64,000 bases of DNA, taken from contig NZ_BILV01000006.1 in NCBI RefSeq assembly GCF_004000745.1, positions 16,825 to 80,824 of the forward strand. The letters run 5' to 3'. Position numbers and translations under genes: made by a program. Under the pieces are notes generated by a model. The model searched no databases and was not told where the DNA came from. It saw nothing but the letters and a program-made list of their open reading frames with translations. Positions 26,469 to 35,302 of the stretch are shown in pieces; position 1 is the first letter of the stretch; each line of letters starts with the position of its first letter. The stretch comes from Paenibacillus barengoltzii NBRC 101215. GTDB lineage: Bacteria; Bacillota; Bacilli; Paenibacillales; Paenibacillaceae.

Positions 26469-27767
26469 ATGGATGTTTTATTCTGGATATCCAACAACAT
26501 CTTTGGGACACCGGCAATTCTTCTTGGCTTCATCGTTTTATTGGGTTTACTGCTGCAAAAGAAATCGACCAGTCAAGTGATCAGCGGCACATTTAAGGCG
26601 GTGATTGGGTTCCTCATCATCTCCGCCGGTTCCGGCGTCATCGTTGGGGCATTGAACGTATTCGAGCCCATGTGGAAAGAAGTGTTCGGGCTGGAGTCGG
26701 AAAGCCTGTCGAACTTCCTTGGTCAGGAGACCTTTAATGCGCAGTTTGGCGGCTCCGTGACGATGGCGATGCTGCTTGGTTTTCTGATTAACGTGCTGTT
26801 GGCTCGGTTCACGAAGTTCAAGTACATTTACTTGACCGGACACATGATGTTCTGGACGTCCACCATTTTTACCGGAATCGTGATTCATACGGCCGGAGAT
26901 TCGGTTCCACGGTGGGGGCTGATTCTGTTCATCGCGATCATCCTGGGGGTTTACTGGACCTTCCAGCCCGCACTGACTCAGCCATTCATGCGCAAAATTA
27001 CGGGGAATGACAATATCGCACTGGGGCATACGTCGGCAGCAGCCGGTCTGCTCGGGGCGCTCTTAGGGAAATGGTTAGGGAACAAAGAGAATGATACTGA
27101 AAAAATCAAGGTGCCGAAGGGGCTGGAGTTTCTTCGCGATTCTAACGTCATTACGGCGTTGTGCATGGGCTTGTTGTTCTTTGTAGGCGCGGTTGTGCTC
27201 ATGCTCAAAGGAACGCCGGAAGCGCAGAACTTGGTGGCTCAGTCCGGAGATCAAAACTTCATTATTTATTCGATCGTTCAATCGCTGACCTTTGCAGGCG
27301 GGATTGCCATCGTCCTGCTTGGGGTCCGGATGTTTATCGGGGAGCTCGTTCCGGCATTTAACGGGATTGCGACCAAGCTCGTCCCGGGTGCAAAACCGGC
27401 GCTCGATTGCCCGGTGGTTTATCCATATGCACCCAATGCGGTGATTCTCGGTTTCCTTGGCGCCTTCGTCGGGGCGTTAATCTGGCTGGTTGTGCTGGGG
27501 AACACGGTGGCGTACATTTTCGTCCCAACGATGATCGTGTTGTTCTTCCACGGGGCGACGGCCGGGGTATTCGGGAACTCCACCGGCGGGGTCAGAGGGG
27601 CATTGTTGGGTGGTTTCATCACCGCAACGATCGTGGCTTGGGGCCAATTCATCATGGTTCGTTATCTGATTTCCACGACGGTGCCGGACACAGCCATGTG
27701 GGCAGCCGATACGGATATGTTCATCCTCGGACCGATCATTCGCTTGCTGTCGCAGCTCCTGTTCTAA
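26469..27767 (+). CDS. PTS EIIC component, ascorbate (UlaA/SgaT) family
   Basis: 432 residues, about ten to eleven membrane helices, with family stretches such as TFKAVIGFLIISAGSGVIVG, TGHMMFWTSTIF, GHTSAAAGLLGALLG and FFHGATAGVFGNSTGGVRG. AAGAAGGAGGAAGG precedes the ATG. UlaA-family channels carry ascorbate and some other acidic or unusual sugars. The enzymes that follow do not match the known ascorbate pathway (no UlaD/E/F/G), so the substrate is probably different. Confidence 0.9.
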   Translation: MDVLFWISNNIFGTPAILLGFIVLLGLLLQKKSTSQVISGTFKAVIGFLIISAGSGVIVGALNVFEPMWKEVFGLESESLSNFLGQETFNAQFGGSVTMAMLLGFLINVLLARFTKFKYIYLTGHMMFWTSTIFTGIVIHTAGDSVPRWGLILFIAIILGVYWTFQPALTQPFMRKITGNDNIALGHTSAAAGLLGALLGKWLGNKENDTEKIKVPKGLEFLRDSNVITALCMGLLFFVGAVVLMLKGTPEAQNLVAQSGDQNFIIYSIVQSLTFAGGIAIVLLGVRMFIGELVPAFNGIATKLVPGAKPALDCPVVYPYAPNAVILGFLGAFVGALIWLVVLGNTVAYIFVPTMIVLFFHGATAGVFGNSTGGVRGALLGGFITATIVAWGQFIMVRYLISTTVPDTAMWAADTDMFILGPIIRLLSQLLF

Positions 27768-27815
27768 GGATGTGATCCATCGGAAGGTTACAAATCAGCT
27801 TGGGGGGACGCCGAG

Positions 27816-28808
27816 ATGAGCTTCATACGTACGCTGGACGGGGATATCCCCAAAGATCAGCTAGGGTTTACTTATTCGCATGAACATCTCGTCTGTCGGC
27901 CTGCCTACTGGTCGGAGCGCGGGGAAGACGATTTGCTGCTGGATGATCCGGAGAAATCCAAACGTGACGTGTTTGATTTTAAGCGGCATGGCGGGGAGGC
28001 GATCGTCGACGCAACGGCGATTGATTACGGTCGAGATGTGCAGGCGGTAGTTGACATCATGAAGGAAACTGGGGTGCGCGTTATTGGGACCGCCGGGTTT
28101 AACAAGAGCTTCCTTTGGGATGCCCAGATCAAGGATGAACTGAAGCCGATCATCGGCAATTACGACACGTATTACGAATGGATTGAAGCGAAGAGCATCA
28201 ACGAATTAGCCGAATTCGTGATTCGCGAGGTTGAGGAAGGCTTAGAAGGTACACCCTTCAAAGCAGGCCAGGTGAAATTCGGGACGGGGTATAACCGGAT
28301 TACGCCGCTGGAGGAGAAAACGCTGCGGGCGGTTGCCAGGGCCCATCACGAAACCAAGGCCCCGATCCACTCCCATACCGAGGTTGGGACGATGGGCTTG
28401 GAACAACTTGAGCTGCTTCGCAGCGAGCGGGTTGATCTTCACTTTGTCAGCCTGGGTCACATGGATCGCAATCCAGATCCTTATTATCATGAGCAAATTG
28501 CCAAGACCGGGGCTTATCTCTCCTTCGACGGCATCGGCAAGATCAAGTACGGCCCGGAGAGCACCCGAATCGGGCTGATCCTCGAGCTCGTCCGCAAAGG
28601 CTACGCCAATCAGATCCTCATCAGCGGAGATACCGCCCGGAAATCGTATTACAAGCATTACGATTATGGGCTGGGACTGGAGTACATTATTGCTAAATGG
28701 GTTCCACGGTTTGTGGCCGAAGCGGAACAGGCGGGATTTGACGGGCAGCAGCTGGTGCATCAATTTTTTGTGGAAAATCCGGCGAACTGCTTTAGCTTCA
28801 AGCGATGA
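27816..28808 (+). CDS. Phosphotriesterase-family hydrolase, probable sugar-phosphate lactonase
   Basis: 330 residues of the amidohydrolase-type barrel (COG1735-like). Metal-site features: SHEH near the N-terminus (HxH), VKFGTG as the likely bridging lysine strand, HSHTE, SLGHMDRNPD and LISGDTAR. Characterised relatives encoded in PTS operons hydrolyse pentono-1,4-lactone 5-phosphates rather than phosphotriesters. Here it lies 48 nt after EIIC, so a phosphorylated lactone formed from the imported sugar is the likely substrate. The family is firm; the substrate is inferred. Confidence 0.82.
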   Translation: MSFIRTLDGDIPKDQLGFTYSHEHLVCRPAYWSERGEDDLLLDDPEKSKRDVFDFKRHGGEAIVDATAIDYGRDVQAVVDIMKETGVRVIGTAGFNKSFLWDAQIKDELKPIIGNYDTYYEWIEAKSINELAEFVIREVEEGLEGTPFKAGQVKFGTGYNRITPLEEKTLRAVARAHHETKAPIHSHTEVGTMGLEQLELLRSERVDLHFVSLGHMDRNPDPYYHEQIAKTGAYLSFDGIGKIKYGPESTRIGLILELVRKGYANQILISGDTARKSYYKHYDYGLGLEYIIAKWVPRFVAEAEQAGFDGQQLVHQFFVENPANCFSFKR

Positions 28809-28821
28809 GGGGGCGTGGTGA

Positions 28822-29568
28822 TTGATCTTTCAATACGAAAATGCCTATGACATTGCGGAAAAAATCAAGCGCATGCCCTGCGCAATCCTGCCGATCGGTG
28901 CGGTGGAGGCCCATGGCCCCCACCTGCCGCTTGGCACGGATAACCTGCTGGCCGAGCGGCTGGCGCTCCGGTTGGCTGAACGGACGGAAAGCTTGGTGCT
29001 CCCCACGTTACCGTACGGCCAAGTGTGGAGCCTGCAGAACTTCCCTGGCAGCATTAACGTCTCCAATGAGGCGCTGATCCGGATGCTGTACGACATCGGG
29101 GAGAGTTTATACCGACAAGGCCTGCGAATCTATGTCATGCTGAACGGACATCTCGGTAACGCCGTAGCGCTGAAGGAGGCTGCGCGCCTGCTTTATAAGG
29201 ACATTCCCGAATTGAAGGTCTACTATTTCTTCTATCCGGGAACGAAACAGGTGATTGAGCAGGTGAGGGAAACGCCGGCGTCCCACGCATACTACTTCCA
29301 TGCCTGTGAGCTGGAGACCTCCTACATGCTCTATTTGGCGGGAGAGTATGTCGATATGGATAAAGCCGTAACGGATATTCCTCACATTGGGCTGGAAGCG
29401 GATTGCACGCCAACGCCCTGGGAGGAATTTACGTCCACCGCGGTTCTCGGCGATGCGAAGCTCGCGACCAAAGAAAAGGGCGAACAGATCATCGAAGCCG
29501 CCTTGAATGCGATGGCCGCTATGATTGAAGGGGCTAAGCAACGTTTGCCAAACGGGAAGGAGACGTGA
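28822..29568 (+). CDS. Creatininase-family amidohydrolase
   Basis: 248 residues with the creatininase metal motifs: GAVEAHGPHLPLGTDNLLAE (Glu, His and Asp ligands), MLNGHLGN and HACELETSYMLY. The family opens cyclic amides or forms and cuts N-glycosyl/amide bonds. The start is TTG at 28822, about 9 nt after GAGGGGG; no in-frame ATG fits better. It lies 13 nt after the lactonase gene and 3 nt before the SIS gene, so it belongs to the PTS pathway. A substrate with a lactam or amide, such as an amino-sugar derivative, is a reasonable guess. Confidence 0.8.
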   Translation: MIFQYENAYDIAEKIKRMPCAILPIGAVEAHGPHLPLGTDNLLAERLALRLAERTESLVLPTLPYGQVWSLQNFPGSINVSNEALIRMLYDIGESLYRQGLRIYVMLNGHLGNAVALKEAARLLYKDIPELKVYYFFYPGTKQVIEQVRETPASHAYYFHACELETSYMLYLAGEYVDMDKAVTDIPHIGLEADCTPTPWEEFTSTAVLGDAKLATKEKGEQIIEAALNAMAAMIEGAKQRLPNGKET

Positions 29569-29571
29569 TCT

Positions 29572-30309
29572 ATGATGCTGCATGAGTATGTGGAGCAGAT
29601 CCGTCGCAGCCTCGACCAGATCGAGGAACGGGAAGCAGAGCGCATTAGACAGGCGGCTCGGAAGACGGCGGAAACGATCATGCAGGGAGGCGTGATCCAC
29701 TTGTTTGGATGCGGACACTCCCACATTCTCACCGAGGAAGTGTTCTATCGCGCGGGAGGACTGGCACCGATTCATCCCATTTTGGTCGAACCGTTGATGC
29801 TGCATGAAGGTGCCGTTCGCTCCTCAGAGCTGGAACGGCAGAACGGGCTGGCTGCGTCGTTTATGCACAATCAGGACATTCGTCCGGGAGAGGTGATGAT
29901 CGTGTTATCGACCTCCGGCAGGAACCCGGTGCCGGTGGATGTCGTCCAAATCGCGAAGGCGAAGGGGGCTTACACGATTGGCATCACCTCGCTCCAGTAT
30001 TCGCAGAGCCAGCCGTCTCGGCATGTGAGCGGGAAACATTTATATGATGCCGTCGACTTGGTGATTGATAATCATGCGGTGAAGGGAGATGCGGTGCTGA
30101 CCTATCCGGGAGTGCCGGTACCGTTCGCACCGACGTCAACGGTGATCGGAGCTGTTATTCTGAACGGTATCTTTGCCGAGGCGATCGTGATGATGACCGA
30201 TCAGGGTTATGAGCCTCCTGTATTCTTAAGTGGAAATATCGACGGGGCGGATGAGCGAAACAGGCAATTGATCGCTCGATACCGCGATCGGATCTCTTTA
30301 TTGTCCTAA
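29572..30309 (+). CDS. SIS-domain protein (UPF0309-like)
   Basis: 245 residues with a SIS phosphosugar-binding fold: VIHLFGCGHSHILTEEVFYR, GEVMIVLSTSGRNPVPVDV and YTIGITS. SIS proteins isomerise phosphosugars, split MurNAc-6-P ethers or remove amino groups. It starts 3 nt after the creatininase-family gene and ends the operon before a terminator. With a PTS and two ring-opening hydrolases it suggests an amino- or acidic sugar phosphate, but the reaction is unknown. Confidence 0.8.
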   Translation: MMLHEYVEQIRRSLDQIEEREAERIRQAARKTAETIMQGGVIHLFGCGHSHILTEEVFYRAGGLAPIHPILVEPLMLHEGAVRSSELERQNGLAASFMHNQDIRPGEVMIVLSTSGRNPVPVDVVQIAKAKGAYTIGITSLQYSQSQPSRHVSGKHLYDAVDLVIDNHAVKGDAVLTYPGVPVPFAPTSTVIGAVILNGIFAEAIVMMTDQGYEPPVFLSGNIDGADERNRQLIARYRDRISLLS

Positions 30310-30314
30310 TTGAA

Positions 30315-30364
30315 CCGCACAGTGAAGGTTGGCGTGGATCCGGCCTTGGCTGTGCGGATTTTTG
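30315..30364 (+). terminator. Terminator of the PTS operon
   Basis: CCGCACAG (30315-30322) pairs with CTGTGCGG, with a further AAGG/CCTT pairing inside, then ATTTTTG. Confidence 0.8.
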
Positions 30365-30486
30365 TCGTGATGGATTGATTTGGATAAATAGAAGCGCGAA
30401 ATGCACATGGAAATGTACTGGGGACCGTGTTACCTTAACGTTGAAATCACGATAAGACCAGCTGTACTCGAGAAGGAGGCGAAGGA

Positions 30487-31635
30487 ATGAAGGAGCATCA
30501 AGGGGCTTACTACACAGGAACGTACCGGAACCTGCTGGCTGAATACGGTTACGGGGAAGAGGCGATTCAGCGCCGATTGGATGAGACATGGAAGCAGTTA
30601 TTTGAAGGAGACGAAGAGGCGCGTATTTATTACCCTTCCGGCGAAGATATGGGCTATATGCTGGATACCGGCAACCTGGACGTACGAACGGAGGGGATGT
30701 CCTACGGGATGATGATGGCTGTTCAATACGACCGCCAGGATGTGTTCGATCGGATCTGGAAATGGACAGTAACCTATATGTATATGACCGAAGGGGATAA
30801 CGCCGGGTACTTCGCCTGGTCCTGTGCACCGGACGGCAAGCGTCTATCCAATGGGCCGGCGCCGGATGGCGAGGAGTATTTTGCGCTGGCGCTGCTGTTT
30901 GCATCCCACCGCTGGGGCGATCGGGAAGCACCGTTCAATTACAGCACCCAGGCTCGGGATTTACTGCGCACTTGCCTCCACAAGGGGGAGGACGGAACAG
31001 GTTATCCGATGTGGAATCCGGACAACAAGCTGATCAAGTTTATACCAAACTGTGAGTTTTCCGATCCCTCCTATCATCTTCCTCATTTCTATGAGTTGTT
31101 TGCACTGTGGGCCTATCCGGAGGATCGTGCGTTCTGGAAGGAAGCGGCTGAGGCGAGTCGGCAATATCTGCACCTGGCTTGCCACCCGGTTACCGGCCTT
31201 GCTCCGGAGTATGCATATTATGATGGAACGCCAAATAACGAACGGGGGTACGGCCACTTCTTCAGCGATGCGTATCGAGTCGCGGCGAATCTTGGCCTCG
31301 ATTGGGAATGGTTTGCCGCCGATCCTTGGCAACGGGAGGCGGTGGGCAAGATTCAGGCGTTTTTCGCTGATAAAGAGCCGGAGGACTACCGCCGCTACAC
31401 GATCTCGGGCGAGCCATTTGAGGAACCGGCTTTGCATCCGGTTGGGTTGCTGGCAACCAACGCGATGGCCTCACTGGCGGCCGACGGCCCCCAAGCTAAG
31501 GCCTGCGTTGATTTGTTCTGGAACACTCCCGTCCGCACCGGAAAGCGCCGCTACTACGACAACTGCCTCTATTTGTTTGCGCTGTTGGCGTTGAGCGGGA
31601 ACTACCGGATATGGATGCCGAGGGGTGAGGCGTAA
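30487..31635 (+). CDS. Reducing-end xylose-releasing exo-oligoxylanase, GH8
   Basis: 382 residues of GH family 8, Rex type. Glu69 in DVRTEGMSYG is the likely acid and Asp261 in HFFSDAYR the likely base, very close to the positions in the Bacillus halodurans enzyme. There is no signal peptide, so it trims imported xylo-oligosaccharides from the reducing end in the cytosol. GAGAAGGAGGCGAAGG precedes the ATG. It has its own 120-bp upstream region after the PTS terminator and is convergent with the second importer operon, which probably supplies its substrate. Confidence 0.9.
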   Translation: MKEHQGAYYTGTYRNLLAEYGYGEEAIQRRLDETWKQLFEGDEEARIYYPSGEDMGYMLDTGNLDVRTEGMSYGMMMAVQYDRQDVFDRIWKWTVTYMYMTEGDNAGYFAWSCAPDGKRLSNGPAPDGEEYFALALLFASHRWGDREAPFNYSTQARDLLRTCLHKGEDGTGYPMWNPDNKLIKFIPNCEFSDPSYHLPHFYELFALWAYPEDRAFWKEAAEASRQYLHLACHPVTGLAPEYAYYDGTPNNERGYGHFFSDAYRVAANLGLDWEWFAADPWQREAVGKIQAFFADKEPEDYRRYTISGEPFEEPALHPVGLLATNAMASLAADGPQAKACVDLFWNTPVRTGKRRYYDNCLYLFALLALSGNYRIWMPRGEA

Positions 31636-31679
31636 GGCTGAATCGGGAGCGGCGGCTGGAAGGGTTGAGGGCCGTTGAT

Positions 31680-31863
31680 CTAACGGACTCCAGTGCTCTT
31701 AGTTCCGTTGATTCGTGGGGAATCGAGTTCTAACGGACTGAGAAGACGTTATTTGGGCTAATCGTTGCCTAGTACCATAGCGAAATGGCAAATAAGGGCT
31801 GGAGTGTCCGTTAAACCGGGAAATCGTCGGGAAATCGTGGATTAACGTCATTACGGTCCGTTA
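31680..31863. repeat. Palindromic four-motif intergenic element, family 2
   Basis: TAACGGACT at 31681 and 31731, then inverted TGTCCGTTA at 31805 and GGTCCGTTA at 31855: spacings 50, 74 and 50 bp, total 183 bp. TTATTTG (31749-31755) and CAAATAA (31789-31795) form an inner inverted pair, at nearly the same offsets as in the family 3 elements. It fills the 350-bp gap between the convergent GH8 and permease genes. No gene is seen in this gap. Confidence 0.75.
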
Positions 31864-31926
31864 CAGCAGGGAGCCACCAAGTTGCCAAGTCGCCGGCTCG
31901 TTTAACTCAGACGCGGCCTTTGCCCC

Positions 31927-31960
31927 AAAAAAGCGAGCCCGGAATTCCTCCCAGGCTCAC
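31927..31960 (-). terminator. Terminator of the second importer operon
   Basis: On the minus strand GTGAGCC...GGAA pairs with TTCC...GGGCTCGC and is followed by TTTTTT, just after the last permease gene. Confidence 0.8.
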
Positions 31961-31985
31961 TTCATTAAATGCGTATCCGCTGCAA

Positions 31986-32816
31986 TCAGCCCTTCACCGC
32001 GCCGGCGGTGAGGCCACTGACGATGTATTTTTGGCCGAACAGATAGAGAATAAATACCGGCAACGATGTCAGCACGAGGTTGGCAAAAATAAGATTCCAT
32101 TCCCGGCTGTATTTGCCGTAGAAATTATAAATGGACAGCGGCATTGTCCAGGTCGAACTGTCGGTCAGGAAGTAGAGCGGAATCGTGATGTCATTCCACA
32201 CCGACATGAACACCATAATCGCAACGGTAGCATTCACTGGCAGGATCAGCGGCGTCACGATCCGGAAGAATACGCCGAGCACGCTGGCCCCTTCCAGGAA
32301 CGCCACCTCGTCGAGCGCTTTCGGGATCGTCTTGATGAACCCGCTGTAGAGGAACACGCTAAAGGCGGTGTTCAGCGAGGCGTAAATCAGAATGACGCTG
32401 GTGATGCTGCCGTAGAAGCCCAGCGCTTGCACGATCCGGATGGTCGTAATTGTCGACATCGGGGCGATCAGGCCCATAAAGAAAAACATGTACAGCGTAT
32501 TGGCGAGTTTCGTCTCGCGACGCGCCAGAATAAAGGAGGCCGCCGAAGAAGCCACGATGTTGATGATCGAAGATACACCGGTAATCAACACGCTGTTCCA
32601 GAACGACCGGGCGAGCCCGCCTTCTTCAAAGACGCGCACGTAGTTGGAGAACATCCACTTTTCGGGCAGTTTGATCGAGAAATCCAGTACTTCGGCGCTC
32701 GTCTTAAAAGAACCGAAGATCATGATTAACACCGGCAAAAGAATCAGCAATGAAGCCAGCAGCAGAAGGCCTTCGACAATATAGTTACGAATGGCGAGTT
32801 TGCGTGTAAATCCCAT
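31986..32816 (-). CDS. Sugar ABC transporter permease, MalG type
   Basis: 276 residues, six membrane spans, EAA loop DEVAFLEGASVLGVFFRIVTP and the C-terminal GQKYIVSGLTAGAVKG typical of the second permease in MalFG-type importers. It overlaps the upstream permease gene by 1 nt. A terminator follows on the minus strand. The neighbouring GH8 and GH43 genes suggest xylo-oligosaccharides; no ATPase gene accompanies it. Confidence 0.9.
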   Translation of the reverse strand: MGFTRKLAIRNYIVEGLLLLASLLILLPVLIMIFGSFKTSAEVLDFSIKLPEKWMFSNYVRVFEEGGLARSFWNSVLITGVSSIINIVASSAASFILARRETKLANTLYMFFFMGLIAPMSTITTIRIVQALGFYGSITSVILIYASLNTAFSVFLYSGFIKTIPKALDEVAFLEGASVLGVFFRIVTPLILPVNATVAIMVFMSVWNDITIPLYFLTDSSTWTMPLSIYNFYGKYSREWNLIFANLVLTSLPVFILYLFGQKYIVSGLTAGAVKG

Positions 32817-33706
32817 TATTCGGTGACCTCCTTACGCCGCATGAAGATGAGCAGCGGGATGGCAATGATCGTAACTGCCACGAACAACAGTGTATTGATG
32901 GCTGTCCCCAGCCCCCAGCTTCCTTCGCCGAAGGACCGTAAGATGATCGTGCCGACGACCTGTGAAGCATTGCCCGGGCCCCCGCCGGTCAGGACGAAGA
33001 CCTCCGAGAAGACCTTCAGCCCGCCGATGAGGGTGAGCATCAGGTTGATATTAATCGCTGGCAGCAGGAGCGGCAGCGTGATATTCGTGAACTTTTTCCA
33101 GGATCCGGCCCCGTCGATGGTTGCCGCTTCGTAGTACTCCTGGGAAATGGATTGCAATCCGGCCAAATAAATCGCCATTTGAAAACCGGCATGCTGCCAG
33201 ATCGAGATCACGGCGATGGTCCAGATGACGATATGCGGATTGGTGAGCCAAGCCTGGCTTAATGCGTGCAACCCCACCGCATCGAACATCCGGTTGATCG
33301 CGCCTTCCGTGCGCAAGATTGGAGTAAACACGATCCCGATAACCAGGATGCTCAGAATGGACGGGGAATAAAAAATCGCCCGCAGCAAGTTCCGCGTCTT
33401 GAGCCGCATATTTAGAGCCACCGCAAGGACGATCCCGATCAGGTTCTTCCCAACCACGGTGACGACGGCGAAGATTAGGGTGTTTTTGAGCGCGAGGAGC
33501 AGTGTTTTATCGGAGAAGATCTTATGGAAGTTCTCCCATCCGATGAATTTGATCGTCAGGCGATCCAGCCGCCAATCGGTAAAGGAATAATAAAAGCCCG
33601 TAAACGCCGGGATGACAAAAAAGATCGTGTAAATGAGTAACGCCGGTAATACGAGATAATAGGAATATAGATTTTTGACCGATGCTTTTGATTTCATGTT
33701 TTCCAC
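32816..33706 (-). CDS. Sugar ABC transporter permease, MalF type
   Basis: 296 residues, about six membrane spans, EAA loop YEAATIDGAGSWKKFTNITLP and the GGPGNAS stretch seen in this family. It pairs with the MalG-type permease. It lies 64 nt downstream of the binding-protein gene, a gap long enough for mRNA processing. Confidence 0.9.
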   Translation of the reverse strand: MENMKSKASVKNLYSYYLVLPALLIYTIFFVIPAFTGFYYSFTDWRLDRLTIKFIGWENFHKIFSDKTLLLALKNTLIFAVVTVVGKNLIGIVLAVALNMRLKTRNLLRAIFYSPSILSILVIGIVFTPILRTEGAINRMFDAVGLHALSQAWLTNPHIVIWTIAVISIWQHAGFQMAIYLAGLQSISQEYYEAATIDGAGSWKKFTNITLPLLLPAININLMLTLIGGLKVFSEVFVLTGGGPGNASQVVGTIILRSFGEGSWGLGTAINTLLFVAVTIIAIPLLIFMRRKEVTE

Positions 33707-33770
33707 CCCACTATAGACTGGGGCAGCATAACCCCCGGACGGGACTTATGCTGCCTGCCATTCTTCCGAT

Positions 33771-35096
33771 TTAGAAACCGGGGATTTCTTTATCTGCCAT
33801 CAGTTGGCTGAACTTCTCGTCCCAAGCCTTCAGAACCTCTTCCGGGGTTAGGCCGCCGGCGAATTGGTCTTGGAGCAGCCGGTACAGCTCGCTGCGGTCA
33901 ACCAGCATGTAGGCGTCGGTAGTCAAGACGGTTTTCTTCGGCGTGATGTAGTTATCGACGATTTCTTGCTTGTAGTCCGGCAATTCCGGCGTCGTAACGT
34001 CATTCAGGTTGGATACGTACCCTTTGGAGTCAACGATTTTCTGGGCGATTTCTTTCGAGCCTAAGAAGTTCAGGAACTCTTTGGCTTCCGCCAAGTGCTT
34101 CGCTTTCTTCGGAATGAACAGCTGGCCGCCCAGCGGGCTGGCACCCAGGCTGGCATCTTCCTCGGAAGGGATCGGGAAGACGCCGAGGCGCATGTTCGGA
34201 TCCTGCTTCAGCACGCCTTCGATCAGCCAGTCTCCCATGAACATCATGGCGACTTCCTTGTTCAGGAATTTCCCCACCGCCATATCGTAGCTGTCACTCA
34301 GGACGTCGGCGTTGGTGTAGCCTTGCTTATACACGTCATACTGCTGCTGCAGGAACGTTTGGAATTCCGGGATGTCGGACCATTTTTTCTTATTGCTGTT
34401 CAGATCGTCGAAGAAGGTCGGATCGCTCTTGGCTACGAAGTTGGCAAACGCAGCGGCCGGCCAAATGTTCGCGGCCCAGTTGTCCTTGTACGGCATAAAT
34501 ACTGGAGTGACACCGCTGGCTTTGATCTTCTCGCAGACAGCCAGGAATTCTTCAAAGTTCTTAGGAATGGACAGACCCAGTTCGTCAAAGATGTCTTTGT
34601 TATAGACCACGCCTTGCATCCCGGTGTCTTGGCTGACATGGAAGCTGTAGATGTGCCCGTATGCGGACAGGACGTCTTTGTTCAAAATCCGGCTGGCCCA
34701 AGGCTCGTCATCCAGAATTTCAAAGTTGCGTTCCAGATTCAGGTCCGTGGTTGCGCTGGCCAGATTGTATTGAATGATGTCCGGCGTTTCTTCAACGGCC
34801 AACTTCGTCTGTAAGACGGTTGTCGTTTGCTCGGCTGGAATCAGCTGCAAATTGACTTTGATGTTCGTCTGCTTCTCAAATTCGTCGAGGATATCTTGTT
34901 GGATGAAGGCGGAGTCCTGCGAGCTTTTGGAGATCGCTAACTCAATGGTGACTTTGTCGCCCTTGGCGCCGCCGCTGTTGTTGCCGTCTTGGGCGGTGTT
35001 GTTGGACTTGGCGCCTCCGGATCCGCAGGCTGCGAGCGATAAGGCTAGCAAACCGGCGATGACTGCGGTAGTCGTTCTTTTAAGTGCGTGATTCAA
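33771..35096 (-). CDS. Sugar-binding lipoprotein of the second importer
   Basis: 441 residues from a TTG start at 35096, 7-8 nt after AAAGGGGGA; the longer frame (to 35174) lacks a ribosome site. The signal peptide ends LAAC with lipidated Cys24, followed by GSGGAKSNN. The rest is a family 1 extracellular solute-binding fold. It is divergent from the kinase/regulator pair that probably controls it, and a full-consensus cre match lies 30 bp before its start. Confidence 0.9.
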   Translation of the reverse strand: MNHALKRTTTAVIAGLLALSLAACGSGGAKSNNTAQDGNNSGGAKGDKVTIELAISKSSQDSAFIQQDILDEFEKQTNIKVNLQLIPAEQTTTVLQTKLAVEETPDIIQYNLASATTDLNLERNFEILDDEPWASRILNKDVLSAYGHIYSFHVSQDTGMQGVVYNKDIFDELGLSIPKNFEEFLAVCEKIKASGVTPVFMPYKDNWAANIWPAAAFANFVAKSDPTFFDDLNSNKKKWSDIPEFQTFLQQQYDVYKQGYTNADVLSDSYDMAVGKFLNKEVAMMFMGDWLIEGVLKQDPNMRLGVFPIPSEEDASLGASPLGGQLFIPKKAKHLAEAKEFLNFLGSKEIAQKIVDSKGYVSNLNDVTTPELPDYKQEIVDNYITPKKTVLTTDAYMLVDRSELYRLLQDQFAGGLTPEEVLKAWDEKFSQLMADKEIPGF

Positions 35097-35125
35097 GGCG
35101 AATCCCCCTTTGTTTGATATGTCTT

Positions 35126-35140
35126 TGAATGCGCTTGCAA
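35126..35140 (-). promoter_or_regulatory. Candidate cre (CcpA) site before the second importer
   Basis: Minus-strand TTGCAAGCGCATTCA fits WTGNAANCGNWNNCW at every position. It lies 30 bp before the lipoprotein start, so CcpA binding would block its transcription. It is 163 bp from the divergent kinase gene. Confidence 0.6.
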
Positions 35141-35302
35141 CTTGATTATAGATTTCCAGGCGTGTCAGGTACATGTCTGAGGGTGACAGATGAGGTGTAA
35201 AATTGTGAACTTGTAACCGTTGTCATGACGTGAGGCGAAGTGGTACAGTTAAACCATCCTAATGCAACATGGCGATAGCCAAAGGGGGCCCAAGCCAACG
35301 TC

